Shown: piece by piece, positions 28,337-37,379 of the stretch
Layout: each line of letters begins with the position of its first letter
How positions within the stretch are numbered: position 1 is the stretch's first letter
Assembly (NCBI RefSeq): GCF_026013525.1
Contig: NZ_JAPDRA010000010.1
Location: forward strand, 1 to 64,000
Length of the DNA: 64,000 nucleotides
Source of the DNA: Sphingomonas canadensis
GTDB lineage: Bacteria; Pseudomonadota; Alphaproteobacteria; Sphingomonadales; Sphingomonadaceae
Direction: 5' to 3'
Made by a program: the position numbers and the translations under genes
Notes under the pieces: model-generated
What the model was told of the DNA's origin: nothing
Seen by the model: the letters and a program-made list of their open reading frames with translations, nothing else
Database searches by the model: none

Positions 28337-30591
28337 GCATGACGATCGCGCGCAGAGGGTTGCTGGCGGCCGCGGCCGCGCTCGCGCTGCTCCCCCAGCC
28401 GGCGGCGGCGGGCGGGATCGACCGGCGCGCGCTGGTGACGCGCCACAACATCGCCCTCAACGCCGTCGATCCGCACGCCCCGCTGATGCTCGGCAACGGC
28501 AGCCTGGGCTTCACCGCCGACATCACCGGGCTCCAGACCTTCCCCGGGCAATATTCGCCGGCCGCGCCGCTGCTCACCATGGCGCAATGGGCCTGGCACA
28601 GCTTCCCCAACCCCAATGGCTATACCGAGGCCGACGGGCTGGTGATGGTCCCCGTCCCCGGGCGCGGCGATCAGCCCTATCCCTGGATCCGCGACTGGGC
28701 GGAGCTGGACAGCCGCCCCGCGCTGAAATGGCTGCGCGAGAACCCGCACCGCTTCAACCTGGGCCGCGTGGCGCTGGCGCTCACCCGCGCGGACGGCAAG
28801 CCCGCCGCTTTCGCCGACCTGACGGGGACCAGCCAGACGCTGGACCTGTGGACCGGCACGCTCACCAGCCGCTTCACCTTCGACGGCCAGCCGGTGACGG
28901 TGGTGACCCGCGTCGCCGCCGGCCGCGATGCCGTGCTGGTCTCGGTCGAATCCCCGCTGGTGGCGAGCGGGCGGCTGGGCGTGGACGTGGCCTTTCCGGG
29001 CGTCTCGCCCAGCATCAATCCCGATCCTTCCGACTGGAACAGCCCGGACGGCCACAGCACGCTGTTGCTGAAGCGCACCGCCGGTCTGGTGCAGGTCCAG
29101 CGCAATATCGACGACACGCTCTACTATACGACCATCGCCGCCGCCGGGGCGGAGATCGGCCCGGCAGGGGCGCACCGCTATCGCGTGACCGCGAAGGGCT
29201 CCCCCCGCCTCCAGGCCCAGGTGGTGTTCGGCCAGGCCGACGCGCCGCCCGCCCCCGCCGCCTTCGCGAAACAGGCCGTGGCGGCGGAGGCGCACTGGCG
29301 CCGCTTCTGGAAATCGGGCGGGGCGATCGACTTTTCGGGCTCCACCGATCCGCGCGCGAAGGAACTGGAGCGCCGCGTCGTGCTCTCGCAATATCTGGCG
29401 GCGATCAACCAGTCGGGCGCCGTCCCCCCGCAGGAGGAGGGACTGTTCTCCAATAGCTGGAACGGCAAGTTCCACCTGGAGGTCCAGCCGCTCCACCTCG
29501 CGCAATGGGCCGCCTGGGGCCGGCCGGAGCTGCTCGAACGCCCGCTGCGCTGGTATCTCGACACGCTGCCCCGCGCGCGTGAGGTGGCGGCGCGCCACGG
29601 CATCGACGGCGCCTGGTGGACCAAGATGTCCGGGCCGGAGGGGTGGAACAGCCCATCGACGATCAACCCCTTCATCATGTGGCAGCAGCCCGCGCCGATC
29701 TACATGGCCGAGCTGCTGTGGCGCGCGCGCGGCGGCAAGGCGGTGCTCGACCGCTACGGCGAGCTGGTGGAGGAAACCGCGAAGCTGCTCGCCGCCTGGC
29801 CGCGCTGGGATGCGGCGGGCAAGCGCTATGTACTCGGCCCGCCGATCGTGCCGGTGCAGGAGAACCATCCCCCGCTGACCACCGTGAACCCGGCCTATGA
29901 GGTCGAATTCTTCCGCTGGGGCCTGATCGCCGCGCAGCGATGGCGCGAGCGCCGCGGCCTGCCCCGCAACGCGGAATGGGACAAGGTGATCGCCGGCCTG
30001 GCCACCCCCGCCGTGGCGGACGGGCTCTATCTGCCGGTGGAGAGCGAGCCGGATTTCTGGAAGGTCACCCGCTCGCCCGAATGCAGCCGCCATGCGCATC
30101 CGCCGCGCTGCCTGAACCGCGATCATCCGTCGATGCTGATGGCCTGGGGCATGATCCCGGGCCGCATCGACCGCGAGACGATGCGCGCCACGCTGCGCGC
30201 GGTGGAAAGCGACTGGGACCTGCGCCAGACCTGGGGCTGGGACTTTCCGGTGATCGCGATGACCGCCGCGCGGCTGGACGAACCGGGCAATGCCGTGGAC
30301 TGGCTGTTCCGCGATCTGCCGAACAACCGCTGGGGCGTCAGCGGAATGACGCCGCGCGTCCATCTGGCGGAGGAAACCCAGCTCGTCGGCCCCGCCGCGG
30401 CCAACGCGGCTCCCGGCCCGGACGGCCCGGGCTATCGCCGCGCGGCCGAGACCTATTTCCCGTCCAACGGATCGCTGCTGCTGGCGGTGGCGATGATGGC
30501 GGGCGGCTGGGATGGTTCGCAAGGCCCGGCACCCGGCTTTCCCAAACAGGGCTGGAAGGTCCGCGTCGAGGGCATCAAGCCGCTTCCCTGA
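28333..30591 (+). CDS. Exported six-hairpin glycosidase-like protein
   Basis: Protein of about 752 residues with a Tat-type signal (TIARRGLLAAAAALAL to PAAAGG). Next come RHNIALNAVDPHAPLMLGNGSLGFT and TGLQTFPGQY, then a beta-sandwich-like part. A C-terminal region rich in Trp-containing helices (FHLEVQPLHLAQWAAWGRPELL, WWTKMSGPEGWNSP, WQQPAPIYMAELLWR) looks like an alpha/alpha-6 toroid related to GH65/GH95-type clans. I cannot name the family. Candidate acids are Asp and Glu in the PVQENHPP and NPAYEVEF regions. GTG 28333 overlaps the uxaA stop; ATG 28339 is an alternative. It lies in the sugar-acid operon and probably removes a terminal sugar from a pectin side chain. Confidence 0.72.
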   Translation: MSMTIARRGLLAAAAALALLPQPAAAGGIDRRALVTRHNIALNAVDPHAPLMLGNGSLGFTADITGLQTFPGQYSPAAPLLTMAQWAWHSFPNPNGYTEADGLVMVPVPGRGDQPYPWIRDWAELDSRPALKWLRENPHRFNLGRVALALTRADGKPAAFADLTGTSQTLDLWTGTLTSRFTFDGQPVTVVTRVAAGRDAVLVSVESPLVASGRLGVDVAFPGVSPSINPDPSDWNSPDGHSTLLLKRTAGLVQVQRNIDDTLYYTTIAAAGAEIGPAGAHRYRVTAKGSPRLQAQVVFGQADAPPAPAAFAKQAVAAEAHWRRFWKSGGAIDFSGSTDPRAKELERRVVLSQYLAAINQSGAVPPQEEGLFSNSWNGKFHLEVQPLHLAQWAAWGRPELLERPLRWYLDTLPRAREVAARHGIDGAWWTKMSGPEGWNSPSTINPFIMWQQPAPIYMAELLWRARGGKAVLDRYGELVEETAKLLAAWPRWDAAGKRYVLGPPIVPVQENHPPLTTVNPAYEVEFFRWGLIAAQRWRERRGLPRNAEWDKVIAGLATPAVADGLYLPVESEPDFWKVTRSPECSRHAHPPRCLNRDHPSMLMAWGMIPGRIDRETMRATLRAVESDWDLRQTWGWDFPVIAMTAARLDEPGNAVDWLFRDLPNNRWGVSGMTPRVHLAEETQLVGPAAANAAPGPDGPGYRRAAETYFPSNGSLLLAVAMMAGGWDGSQGPAPGFPKQGWKVRVEGIKPLP

Positions 30592-30676
30592 CCGGCGGGC
30601 GCCTCATCCCCGCAACGGACCGAATCTCCTTTCCGGGGAGCCGCCGGAGCATGCCCGTCTTCGCCGGATACAAAGA

Positions 30677-30702
30677 GCGGACGCGGCTTTCGCCGCGCCC
30701 GC
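30677..30702 (-). terminator. Hairpin between convergent glycosidase and TonB receptor genes
   Basis: GCGGACGCGGC (30677-30687) pairs with GCCGCGCCCGC (30692-30702), 11 bp with one mismatch and a 4-base loop. On the minus strand it is followed by TCTTTGT, so it most likely terminates the TonB receptor transcript. Confidence 0.6.
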
Positions 30703-30724
30703 TGGAGGTGAGGATAACGATGCT

Positions 30725-33700
30725 TCAGAACTTCAGTACGGCGCCGATGAAGAACTCCTGACGCAGCACGTCATAGGTCGCCGGATAGGTGTTGGCGCGG
30801 ATCTGGGGGCTGCCCACCAGCGGCGGCTCGTTCGCGAACAGGTTGTTCACGCCGCCGAAGAACTGCAGCTTGTCCATCGCGTCATAGGTGAACGACAGGT
30901 CGAAATAATGCTGCGCCGGCAGCACCGGATAGACCAGAGTGTTCAGCGCCGGAACGCTCGCCGATCCCGCGCGCAGCGGCAGGACGTAGCGATCGTTGGT
31001 CACCTTGCCGATATAGCGGTGGCGCAGGCTGAGCGTCAGATCGCCCGTGTCCCAGGTGACGCGGGTGTTGCCGCGCCACTTCGGCAGCGGCTCGCCGCAG
31101 GTCGATCCGAACGATCCGATGCAGTAGTTCTTGATGTTCGGGAACGCCTGCACCGGGGTGATGGTGAACTCGTCGGTGTAGGTCCAGCTCGTCGAAAGGT
31201 TGAGCTTGCTCTCTTCCGCGAACAGGCCAAAGCCGAGCGGCATCGAATAGCGCACCGCGAAATCGATACCGGAGGTCTCCAGCGCGCCGGTGTTGGCGTT
31301 GCGGATTTGCGCGACATAGGGATCGTTGATCGCGCCCGTGTTCGGATCGCGCCGGATCGCCTGGCAGAACTCGCTGCTGTTGTCCTGGATCACGTTGAAG
31401 CAGAGGTTCAGCGTGTTCGCCAGGCCGCCGCCGAGCTGCGACACGGCGCCGTCCAGCCGGATGTTGAAGTAATCGACGCTGGCGCGCAGCCGCGGGATGA
31501 AGCCCGGGGTGAACACCGCCCCCAGCGTCCAGGTGTCCGAACGCTCGGCGCCGACATTGGGATTGCCGCCGGCGTCATAGGGGATGATCGTGTTCGGCTG
31601 GACGCCCGCTGTCCATACCAGCGCGTTGGGCACACCGTTGGCGACGCAGACGTTGCGGACGGCCGTGGTCTGCTGCGCGGCCGGCTGGAACGGGCCGCAC
31701 GGATCGGTGGCCGGGCCGACGATGCGCTGCGATCCGCCGAACAGCTCGCCCACGTTGGGCGCGCGGATCGCGTGCTGGAACTGGCCGCGGAAGGTGACGT
31801 CCGGCGTCGGCGACCATTCGGCGCCGCCCAGATAGGTCCAGACGCCGCCGATGCCGCCCAGGCTATAGTCGGAATAGCGGAAGGCGCCGTTCAGCGTGAG
31901 CGCGTGGAAGAAGGGCGTATCGGCGAGCACCGGCACGCGGACCTCGCCATAGATCTCCTTGGCGCTCACCTGGCCCGAGGTGGGCAGGCCGGGGTTGAAA
32001 CCCGCGACGTCGCCCGACGAGAGGAACGAGTCCGGATTGAACACCGCCTTGGACTTGCGCCACTCGCCGCCCAGCGAGAAGCCCACGGGGCCGGCCGGCA
32101 GCGAGAACAGGTTGCCCGAGAAGTTGCCCGCCAGCACCTGAAGCTCGGCCTGGGTGCTGTTGGTCGCGCTGATCCGGATCGCATTGGCGCAGGCATCGCT
32201 GATGTTCTGGCCGAAGATGTTGCAGACCGGCGCCGCGCCGCCCTGGCGGAGCAACGACGCCTGGAGCCGCGAACGCGAGATCGCGTTCTGGAGCAGCGTC
32301 GTCTCTTCGGTGCGGGCGTAGCTATAATAGACGTCGTACTTCAGGTCGGTCAGGAAGCCTTCGCCCGCATCGCCCAGGTCGCCGCGGAAGCCGATCGCCG
32401 CGCGATAGACGTTGCGGCGCATGTCCGCCCGGCGCGGGCCGACCTCGTTATAGCGCTTGCCCGCGGTCAGGAAGGCGCGGCCGTCGTTCGCGGTGGTGGT
32501 GTAGCTGGCCGATCCCGCCGCGATGGTGGTGGTGCCCGTCTCGCGCATGTCGAGCTGGCGCAGCACCTCCTGCATCGACGCGGAGAGATAGGGATTGTTG
32601 ACGTCGAACAGCGTGTTCACGCCCACGTTCGACGGGGCGAGCTGCGCGTCGACGCGGTTGTTCGAATAGTGAAGCTCCAGATAGCCGGTGATCGCGTCCG
32701 AGAAATCATAATGGCTGAAGCTGTTGATCATCCAGCGTTCCTGCGGGAGGATCAGATAGTTGTCCGGCCCCAGGTTGAAGCGATCGGCCGGATCGAGCGC
32801 CGGACGCGCGGTGGCGCCGGCATCGTTGAAGGTGAAGCCGAACGATCCCATCGCACCCAGCCCTGCGGCCGCATAAGCGGCGTTCAGCCCGGCGTTCGAC
32901 TGGGCCGAACCCGGCAGCGGGATGCCCGAGAAGCGGCCGTTGGGGATGTCGCCCGAACCGCCGGTGATGAAACCCAGCTCGCCGCCCGCCGCGGTGCAGG
33001 CCGCGCCGCTCTGGCTGCCGAACACCTGGCCGGCGCGATCCGGCCCGCCGGTGCCCGGTTTGATGCAGCCGTCGCTAAGCGAATCGAAGGCCCAGTCGCC
33101 GCGCTCGCCGCGGGTGATGCCGCCGCGCTTCAGATAGTTGGCGGAGACCACCGTGTTGCCCCGGCCGTCGGCGAAGTTGCCGCCCACGGTCACGTCCAGG
33201 CTGTAGCCCTTGGTCCAGGTCGCGCTGTCGATGTTGAACTGGCCGCGCGCCTCGACGCCCTCGAAGTCGCTCTTCATCACGAAGTTGACGACGCCGGTGA
33301 TCGCGTCCGAACCGTAAACCGCGGAGGAGCCGCCGGTCACCACTTCGGTACGCTCGATCAGCGCGGCCGGGATCGTGTTGATGTCGGTCACCTGCTCCGG
33401 GCCATAGATGGCGAAGCGGCGGCCGTTGACCAGCACCAGGTTGCGCGTGGCGCCGAAGCCGCGCAGGTTCACGTCTGCGGTGCCGCCCGGAACCGTGTTG
33501 CCGCTGGCGCCGCCGTTGGTGGAGGGCACGAACTGCGGCTCGTCCTGCAGCAGCGCCTCGACGTTGGTGGTGCCGGTGAGCTGCACCTCCTCGCTGGTGA
33601 CCACGGCCACCGGGGTCGATGCGTCGAATCCGTCGCGGGCGATGCGCGATCCGGTGACGACGATCGCGGGCTCCTCCTCCGCCTGGGCGGCGGGGGCGCC

Positions 33701-33841
33701 TGCGTCTTGCAGCGACACGGGGGCCTCGCCGGGCGCGGCATGCGCGGGCATCGCCACGCCCAGCGTCAGGCATGCGATCGCCGCGCCGCCCATCAGGCGG
33801 GTGCGTCGCGTGTATCCAAAGGTGCGAATCATTTTCTCCAT
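30725..33841 (-). CDS. TonB-dependent receptor (Oar/iron-siderophore-type plug, carbohydrate locus)
   Basis: Outer-membrane receptor of 1038 residues. The signal peptide ends at PAHAAP. A TonB-box-like AIVVTGSRI is followed by the plug (STPVAVVTSEEVQLTGTTN, VNLRGFGATRNLVLVNGRRF, VVTGGSSAVYGSDAITGVVNF), then the barrel with terminal Phe (GAVLKF). This plug type is the second large class in sphingomonads and differs from the receptor at 437. ATG 33841 is used; ATG 33832, nine bases further in, also has a GGAG. It is convergent with the glycosidase operon and presumably imports the oligosaccharides made by the nearby GH enzymes. A LacI-type operator lies 133 bp upstream. Confidence 0.93.
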   Translation of the reverse strand: MEKMIRTFGYTRRTRLMGGAAIACLTLGVAMPAHAAPGEAPVSLQDAGAPAAQAEEEPAIVVTGSRIARDGFDASTPVAVVTSEEVQLTGTTNVEALLQDEPQFVPSTNGGASGNTVPGGTADVNLRGFGATRNLVLVNGRRFAIYGPEQVTDINTIPAALIERTEVVTGGSSAVYGSDAITGVVNFVMKSDFEGVEARGQFNIDSATWTKGYSLDVTVGGNFADGRGNTVVSANYLKRGGITRGERGDWAFDSLSDGCIKPGTGGPDRAGQVFGSQSGAACTAAGGELGFITGGSGDIPNGRFSGIPLPGSAQSNAGLNAAYAAAGLGAMGSFGFTFNDAGATARPALDPADRFNLGPDNYLILPQERWMINSFSHYDFSDAITGYLELHYSNNRVDAQLAPSNVGVNTLFDVNNPYLSASMQEVLRQLDMRETGTTTIAAGSASYTTTANDGRAFLTAGKRYNEVGPRRADMRRNVYRAAIGFRGDLGDAGEGFLTDLKYDVYYSYARTEETTLLQNAISRSRLQASLLRQGGAAPVCNIFGQNISDACANAIRISATNSTQAELQVLAGNFSGNLFSLPAGPVGFSLGGEWRKSKAVFNPDSFLSSGDVAGFNPGLPTSGQVSAKEIYGEVRVPVLADTPFFHALTLNGAFRYSDYSLGGIGGVWTYLGGAEWSPTPDVTFRGQFQHAIRAPNVGELFGGSQRIVGPATDPCGPFQPAAQQTTAVRNVCVANGVPNALVWTAGVQPNTIIPYDAGGNPNVGAERSDTWTLGAVFTPGFIPRLRASVDYFNIRLDGAVSQLGGGLANTLNLCFNVIQDNSSEFCQAIRRDPNTGAINDPYVAQIRNANTGALETSGIDFAVRYSMPLGFGLFAEESKLNLSTSWTYTDEFTITPVQAFPNIKNYCIGSFGSTCGEPLPKWRGNTRVTWDTGDLTLSLRHRYIGKVTNDRYVLPLRAGSASVPALNTLVYPVLPAQHYFDLSFTYDAMDKLQFFGGVNNLFANEPPLVGSPQIRANTYPATYDVLRQEFFIGAVLKF

Positions 33842-33973
33842 CCCCTCTCTTCAGCCGCGGTTCCGGCGCCATCACGATTCCGGTCCCGACCTTGCCTGGC
33901 CGATGTTCCGAAGTTTCCGCAGCGCGTCTGTCGCCGCAGAAATTCCCACATATTGAGACTGCATTTTAGTATA

Positions 33974-33987
33974 TGATAGCGCTACCG
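33974..33987. promoter_or_regulatory. LacI-type operator upstream of the second TonB receptor
   Basis: TGATAGCGCTACCG contains the perfect 8-bp palindrome TAGCGCTA with further partial symmetry (10 of 14). It resembles the operator at 349-362 and, from memory, the Caulobacter XylR site. It sits in the 365-bp gap 33842-34206 between the receptor and the cysteine-rich gene; the rest of the gap shows no gene that I can support. Confidence 0.6.
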
Positions 33988-34206
33988 TCAATGGCGTTTG
34001 TGGCCCCGGGCCGCGCGGCGGTTCGCGCGGCACCGTGCCTCACCGGGACGGAGGGGCGGATCGCATCCAAATTCGACGGCGAGCGAGGCGCGGGGCGGCC
34101 GTCGCGATCCTGATCCACTTCGGTCATGTGGAATCTTGGGGGCGCCCGATATCTCTGTTAACCATGCCGGTCTGGCCCCTTTTTGGGCAGAATCGGGGGA
34201 CGCATC

Positions 34207-35139
34207 ATGGTGCCTTCGCCCCTTGTGCTGGGGATTACGGCGGCTGGTCTTGCAGGGACCATCGGCAGCGCCGCCGCGGCCGCGCCGCGGGGCGCCTGGG
34301 ACATTGCGCCGGCCACGCTGCCGCAATGGATAATGGTAGCGCTCACTCTGGCATTGCTGGCTGCGATCGTGCGGATCGCGCAGACGCTGGCCGGGCTGCG
34401 TGACCGCTTGCCCGGCCAGCAGAAGCGCGATCCCGAAAAGCTGCTGCGCATGCTGTGCGAGCAGGTGGGCCGCCATACCGATCATATGCACCGCGTGTTC
34501 GCCCAGCGGCTGCGCCAGCCCCAGCCGGACGTCCCTGCGCTGCGCCTGCTGCTGCCGCACATGCGCGAGGATCTGGCGCCGCCGATGTTCTTCGTCGCGC
34601 AGATGCGCGGCCTTTCGCCGGAGGACTGGCCCAGCCCCGCGCTGCTCCAGGCGTTCGGCGAATGGAGCGGCCAGATCGCGGCGATGGCGGGCCAGATCGG
34701 CGACCTGCACCAGGCGGTGACCTTCCCGCTGGTGCGCGAGCCCGTCGACAAGGCGGCCGACGCCCGGATGGCGCACCAGTATCTGATCGAACGCGCCTTT
34801 CTGGACCGCGGGGTCGATACGCTGCGCCAGTGCGCCTTCGATTTCTGCAAGGCCGCCTGCGACCATCTGGAAAAGCTGCGCGAGGGGAAGCCGGACAAGG
34901 ACGGCCAGAAGCCCCCCTGCCCCTGTTGCGAGACCCGCGACGCGCTGAGCAACCTGCCGGTGCGCGATCCGCTGGATGCCGTGGTGATCGTGGTGAAGGA
35001 GGAGGCGAAGCCTGCCCCGGCACCCGCTCCGGCCCCGACGCCCGCGCCCGCCGCCTGCTGCTGCACGGCACCGCGGATGTGCGGGTGCATGCGCGGCTGC
35101 GCCTGCCGCTGCGGATGCCAGCCGCCCGCCAAGGGCTGA
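34207..35139 (+). CDS. Membrane protein with Pro/Ala linker and cysteine-rich tail, unknown function
   Basis: Protein of 310 residues that I do not recognise. It has two N-terminal hydrophobic segments (about 4-26 and 38-57), then a mostly helical soluble region with HTDHMHRVF. A pair of cysteine clusters follows (QCAFDFCKAAC and PCPCCETRD), then a Pro/Ala linker (about 267-281) and a tail of nine cysteines in CCC, CGC and CAC spacings. The clusters suggest metal binding, but no standard zinc finger is clear. ATG 34207 follows GGGGGA. It stands alone between the divergent TonB receptor and the carbonic anhydrase gene. Confidence 0.75.
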   Translation: MVPSPLVLGITAAGLAGTIGSAAAAAPRGAWDIAPATLPQWIMVALTLALLAAIVRIAQTLAGLRDRLPGQQKRDPEKLLRMLCEQVGRHTDHMHRVFAQRLRQPQPDVPALRLLLPHMREDLAPPMFFVAQMRGLSPEDWPSPALLQAFGEWSGQIAAMAGQIGDLHQAVTFPLVREPVDKAADARMAHQYLIERAFLDRGVDTLRQCAFDFCKAACDHLEKLREGKPDKDGQKPPCPCCETRDALSNLPVRDPLDAVVIVVKEEAKPAPAPAPAPTPAPAACCCTAPRMCGCMRGCACRCGCQPPAKG

Positions 35140-35211
35140 TCGCGCGCCGCACACATCCCGCCGCGCGCATGCCGTCTTGCCCCGCCGCCGCCGGGCAGGC
35201 AGAAGCGCGCC

Positions 35212-35736
35212 ATGTCTCTCTATTCCTTCGGCGGGCACAGCCCCGTTATCGCGGCGGATGCCTGGGTCGCGCCCAGCGCGGACCTGATCGGCCAGGTCAT
35301 CCTCGGCGATCTCGCCTCGGTCTGGTTCGGCGCGGTGATCCGCGCGGACAACACCGCGATCACCGTCGGTGCGCGCAGCAACGTGCAGGACGGGGCGATG
35401 CTCCATTCCGATCCCGGCGTGCCCTGCACGATCGGCGAGGATGTGACCGTGGGCCATCACGCGATCCTGCACGGCTGCACGATCGGCGATCGCACGCTGA
35501 TCGGCATGGGCGCGACGGTGCTCAATCGCGCGGTGATCGGCGAGGATTGCCTGGTCGGCGCCGGCGCGCTGGTTACCGAGGGGAAGGAGTTTCCCCCGGG
35601 CCACCTGATCGTGGGCGTCCCCGCCAAGGCGATCCGCCCGCTCGATCCCACCACGCTCGCCGCGCTCAGGCTGTCGGCCGCCAATTATGTGGCCAAGCAG
35701 CAGGAGTTCGCCAAGTCGATGGTGAAGATCGGCTGA
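35212..35736 (+). CDS. Gamma-carbonic-anhydrase-family protein
   Basis: Left-handed beta-helix protein of 174 residues built from hexapeptide repeats (VILGDLASVWFGAVIRAD, TIGDRTLIGMGATVLN). The zinc histidines expected in this family are visible: His65 (MLHSDPG), His82 or 83, and His87 (GHHAILHGC). It is typical of the CaiE/YrdA-like group found in most bacteria, where carbonic anhydrase activity is not always shown. It is a single gene, with AGGCAGAAGC before the start. Confidence 0.92.
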   Translation: MSLYSFGGHSPVIAADAWVAPSADLIGQVILGDLASVWFGAVIRADNTAITVGARSNVQDGAMLHSDPGVPCTIGEDVTVGHHAILHGCTIGDRTLIGMGATVLNRAVIGEDCLVGAGALVTEGKEFPPGHLIVGVPAKAIRPLDPTTLAALRLSAANYVAKQQEFAKSMVKIG

Positions 35737-35824
35737 TCCCGCGCCCGGCGCGGGCCGGGCGGCCGCCGCGGCCTTCCGTTACGTCAACTGGACAGCGATT
35801 TCGGTTGCGCTAGAAAACGCATCC

Positions 35825-36769
35825 ATGGCCCTGCCCCCGCTGTTCGATCGCCTGCGCCTGCCCGTCATCGGGTCGCCGCTTTTCATCATCTCCGGTCCGG
35901 AGCTGGTCATCGCCCAGTGCAAGGCGGGGATCGTCGGATCCTTCCCGGCGCTGAACGCCCGGCCCGAGTCGCTGCTCGACGAATGGCTGCACCATATCAC
36001 CGAGGAACTGGCGGCGTGGGACCGCGATCATCCGGACACGCCCGCCGCGCCCTTTGCGGTGAACCAGATCGTCCACCGCTCCAACCCGCGGCTGGAGCAT
36101 GACGTCGCGGTCTGCGCCAAGTGGAAGGTACCGATCGTCATCACCTCGCTCGGCGCCCGGCCGGAGGTGAACGACGCGGTTCATGGCTGGGGCGGCATCA
36201 CGCTCCACGACGTGATCGACGACGTCTTCGCGCACAAGGCGATCGAAAAGGGCGCCGACGGCCTGATCACCGTCGCCTGGGGCGCGGGCGGCCATGCGGG
36301 CAAGCTCAATCCCTTCCCCTTCGTGGAGGAGGTGCGCCAGTGGTTCGACGGGCCGGTGGTGCTCTCGGGCGCGATCGCCACGGGCCGCGGCGTGCTGGCG
36401 GCGCAGGCGCTGGGCGCCGACCTCGCCTATATCGGATCGGCCTTCATCGCCACGGCGGAGGCGAACGCATCGCCCGAATACAAGCAGGGCATCGTCGATG
36501 GCCGCGCGGCCGACATCGTCTATTCGAACCTCTTCACCGGGGTCCATGGCAACTATCTGCGCCAGTCGATCGTCAACGCCGGGCTGGACCCCGATCACCT
36601 GCCGGAAAGCGATCCCAGCAAGATGAACTTCGGCGGCGCCAAGGCGTGGAAGGACATCTGGGGCTGCGGCCAGGGCATCGGATCGGTGGATGCGGTGGAA
36701 TCGGCCGCGGACCGGATCGCCCGCATCAAGGCCGAATATGACGCCGCCCGCGCCCGCCTGCTGGGATAG
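35825..36769 (+). CDS. Nitronate monooxygenase-like FMN oxidoreductase
   Basis: TIM-barrel flavoprotein of 314 residues of the 2-nitropropane-dioxygenase group. It has the opening LRLPVIGSPLFIISG, central ITVAWGAGGHAGKLNPF with the family histidine, and the FMN phosphate region VLSGAIATGRGVLAAQALGADLAYIGSAFIAT. Members oxidise nitronates or, in other subgroups, reduce enones or quinones with NAD(P)H. The sequence does not decide between them. It is a monocistronic gene in a housekeeping stretch. Confidence 0.88.
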   Translation: MALPPLFDRLRLPVIGSPLFIISGPELVIAQCKAGIVGSFPALNARPESLLDEWLHHITEELAAWDRDHPDTPAAPFAVNQIVHRSNPRLEHDVAVCAKWKVPIVITSLGARPEVNDAVHGWGGITLHDVIDDVFAHKAIEKGADGLITVAWGAGGHAGKLNPFPFVEEVRQWFDGPVVLSGAIATGRGVLAAQALGADLAYIGSAFIATAEANASPEYKQGIVDGRAADIVYSNLFTGVHGNYLRQSIVNAGLDPDHLPESDPSKMNFGGAKAWKDIWGCGQGIGSVDAVESAADRIARIKAEYDAARARLLG

Positions 36770-36831
36770 CAACCCTTTGCCGGCGATGGCCGTGGCGCGG
36801 CGATAGAATTCCTGGAAAGCCCCGCGAATTC

Positions 36832-37293
36832 CTAGAAAGCGCGCGCCAGCCGGTCCATCATCCCGCGCGCCGGGCTGTGCGCGATCACGGGTTCGTCCAG
36901 CGCGGAATCGAGCCGGGCGACGCGGCGGTAGAGGTGCATGCTCGCCTCCACGATCGCGGCGGCCTGCACCGGCATGGTTTCCAGCAGCCGCGCCTCGGTC
37001 TCCGGCGCGGCGCCCAGCCGGCGCGAGGGGCGCAGCGCCTCGTCCGCCGGGATTTCCCCCGAATCCACCGCACGCTGGGTGAGCAGCCAGGCGATGATGT
37101 GCATCAGCCGGGTGGTGACCTTCAGCGACTCGCAACTGAAGGCGACCCGGTCGAGCGCCGCGAGCGCATCGCGCTCGTCGCGGCCCACCGCGTCGAAATA
37201 TCCGCGCGCCTCATCCGCCAGCAGCATCGCCTCGACATAAAGCGAGTCGACCAGCCTGCGATGAATCGGCGCGGATGCCCAGCTTCCCCTCAT
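36832..37293 (-). CDS. DUF1465 family protein (RcdA-like)
   Basis: All-helical protein of 153 residues: LVDSLYVEAMLLADEARGYFD, then CESLKVTTRLMHIIAWLL and VQAAAIVEASMHLYRRVARL. This pattern is the alphaproteobacterial DUF1465 family, which to my knowledge includes RcdA, an adaptor in regulated proteolysis of CtrA by ClpXP. Direct equivalence with Caulobacter RcdA is not shown here. It is next to a DUF465 gene on the same strand, a common alphaproteobacterial arrangement. Confidence 0.8.
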   Translation of the reverse strand: MRGSWASAPIHRRLVDSLYVEAMLLADEARGYFDAVGRDERDALAALDRVAFSCESLKVTTRLMHIIAWLLTQRAVDSGEIPADEALRPSRRLGAAPETEARLLETMPVQAAAIVEASMHLYRRVARLDSALDEPVIAHSPARGMMDRLARAF

Positions 37294-37379
37294 GCCGCAA
37301 ACGCTGCCACAGCGAACATGGTAAGCAAATGCTTAATATCGCTACGCATGCGTCCCGATCCGGAGCGGTTGCGCGCGGT

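Noticed and set aside
27979..30522. 847-codon minus-strand frame opposite the glycosidase-like gene
   Set aside because: Shadow frame in high-GC DNA; the plus strand has a signal peptide, operon overlaps and a plausible fold.
30512..33976. 1154-codon plus-strand frame antisense to the second TonB receptor
   Set aside because: Same reason: composition is Arg/Ala/Val/His-rich without recognisable domains, while the opposite strand is a full TonB receptor.
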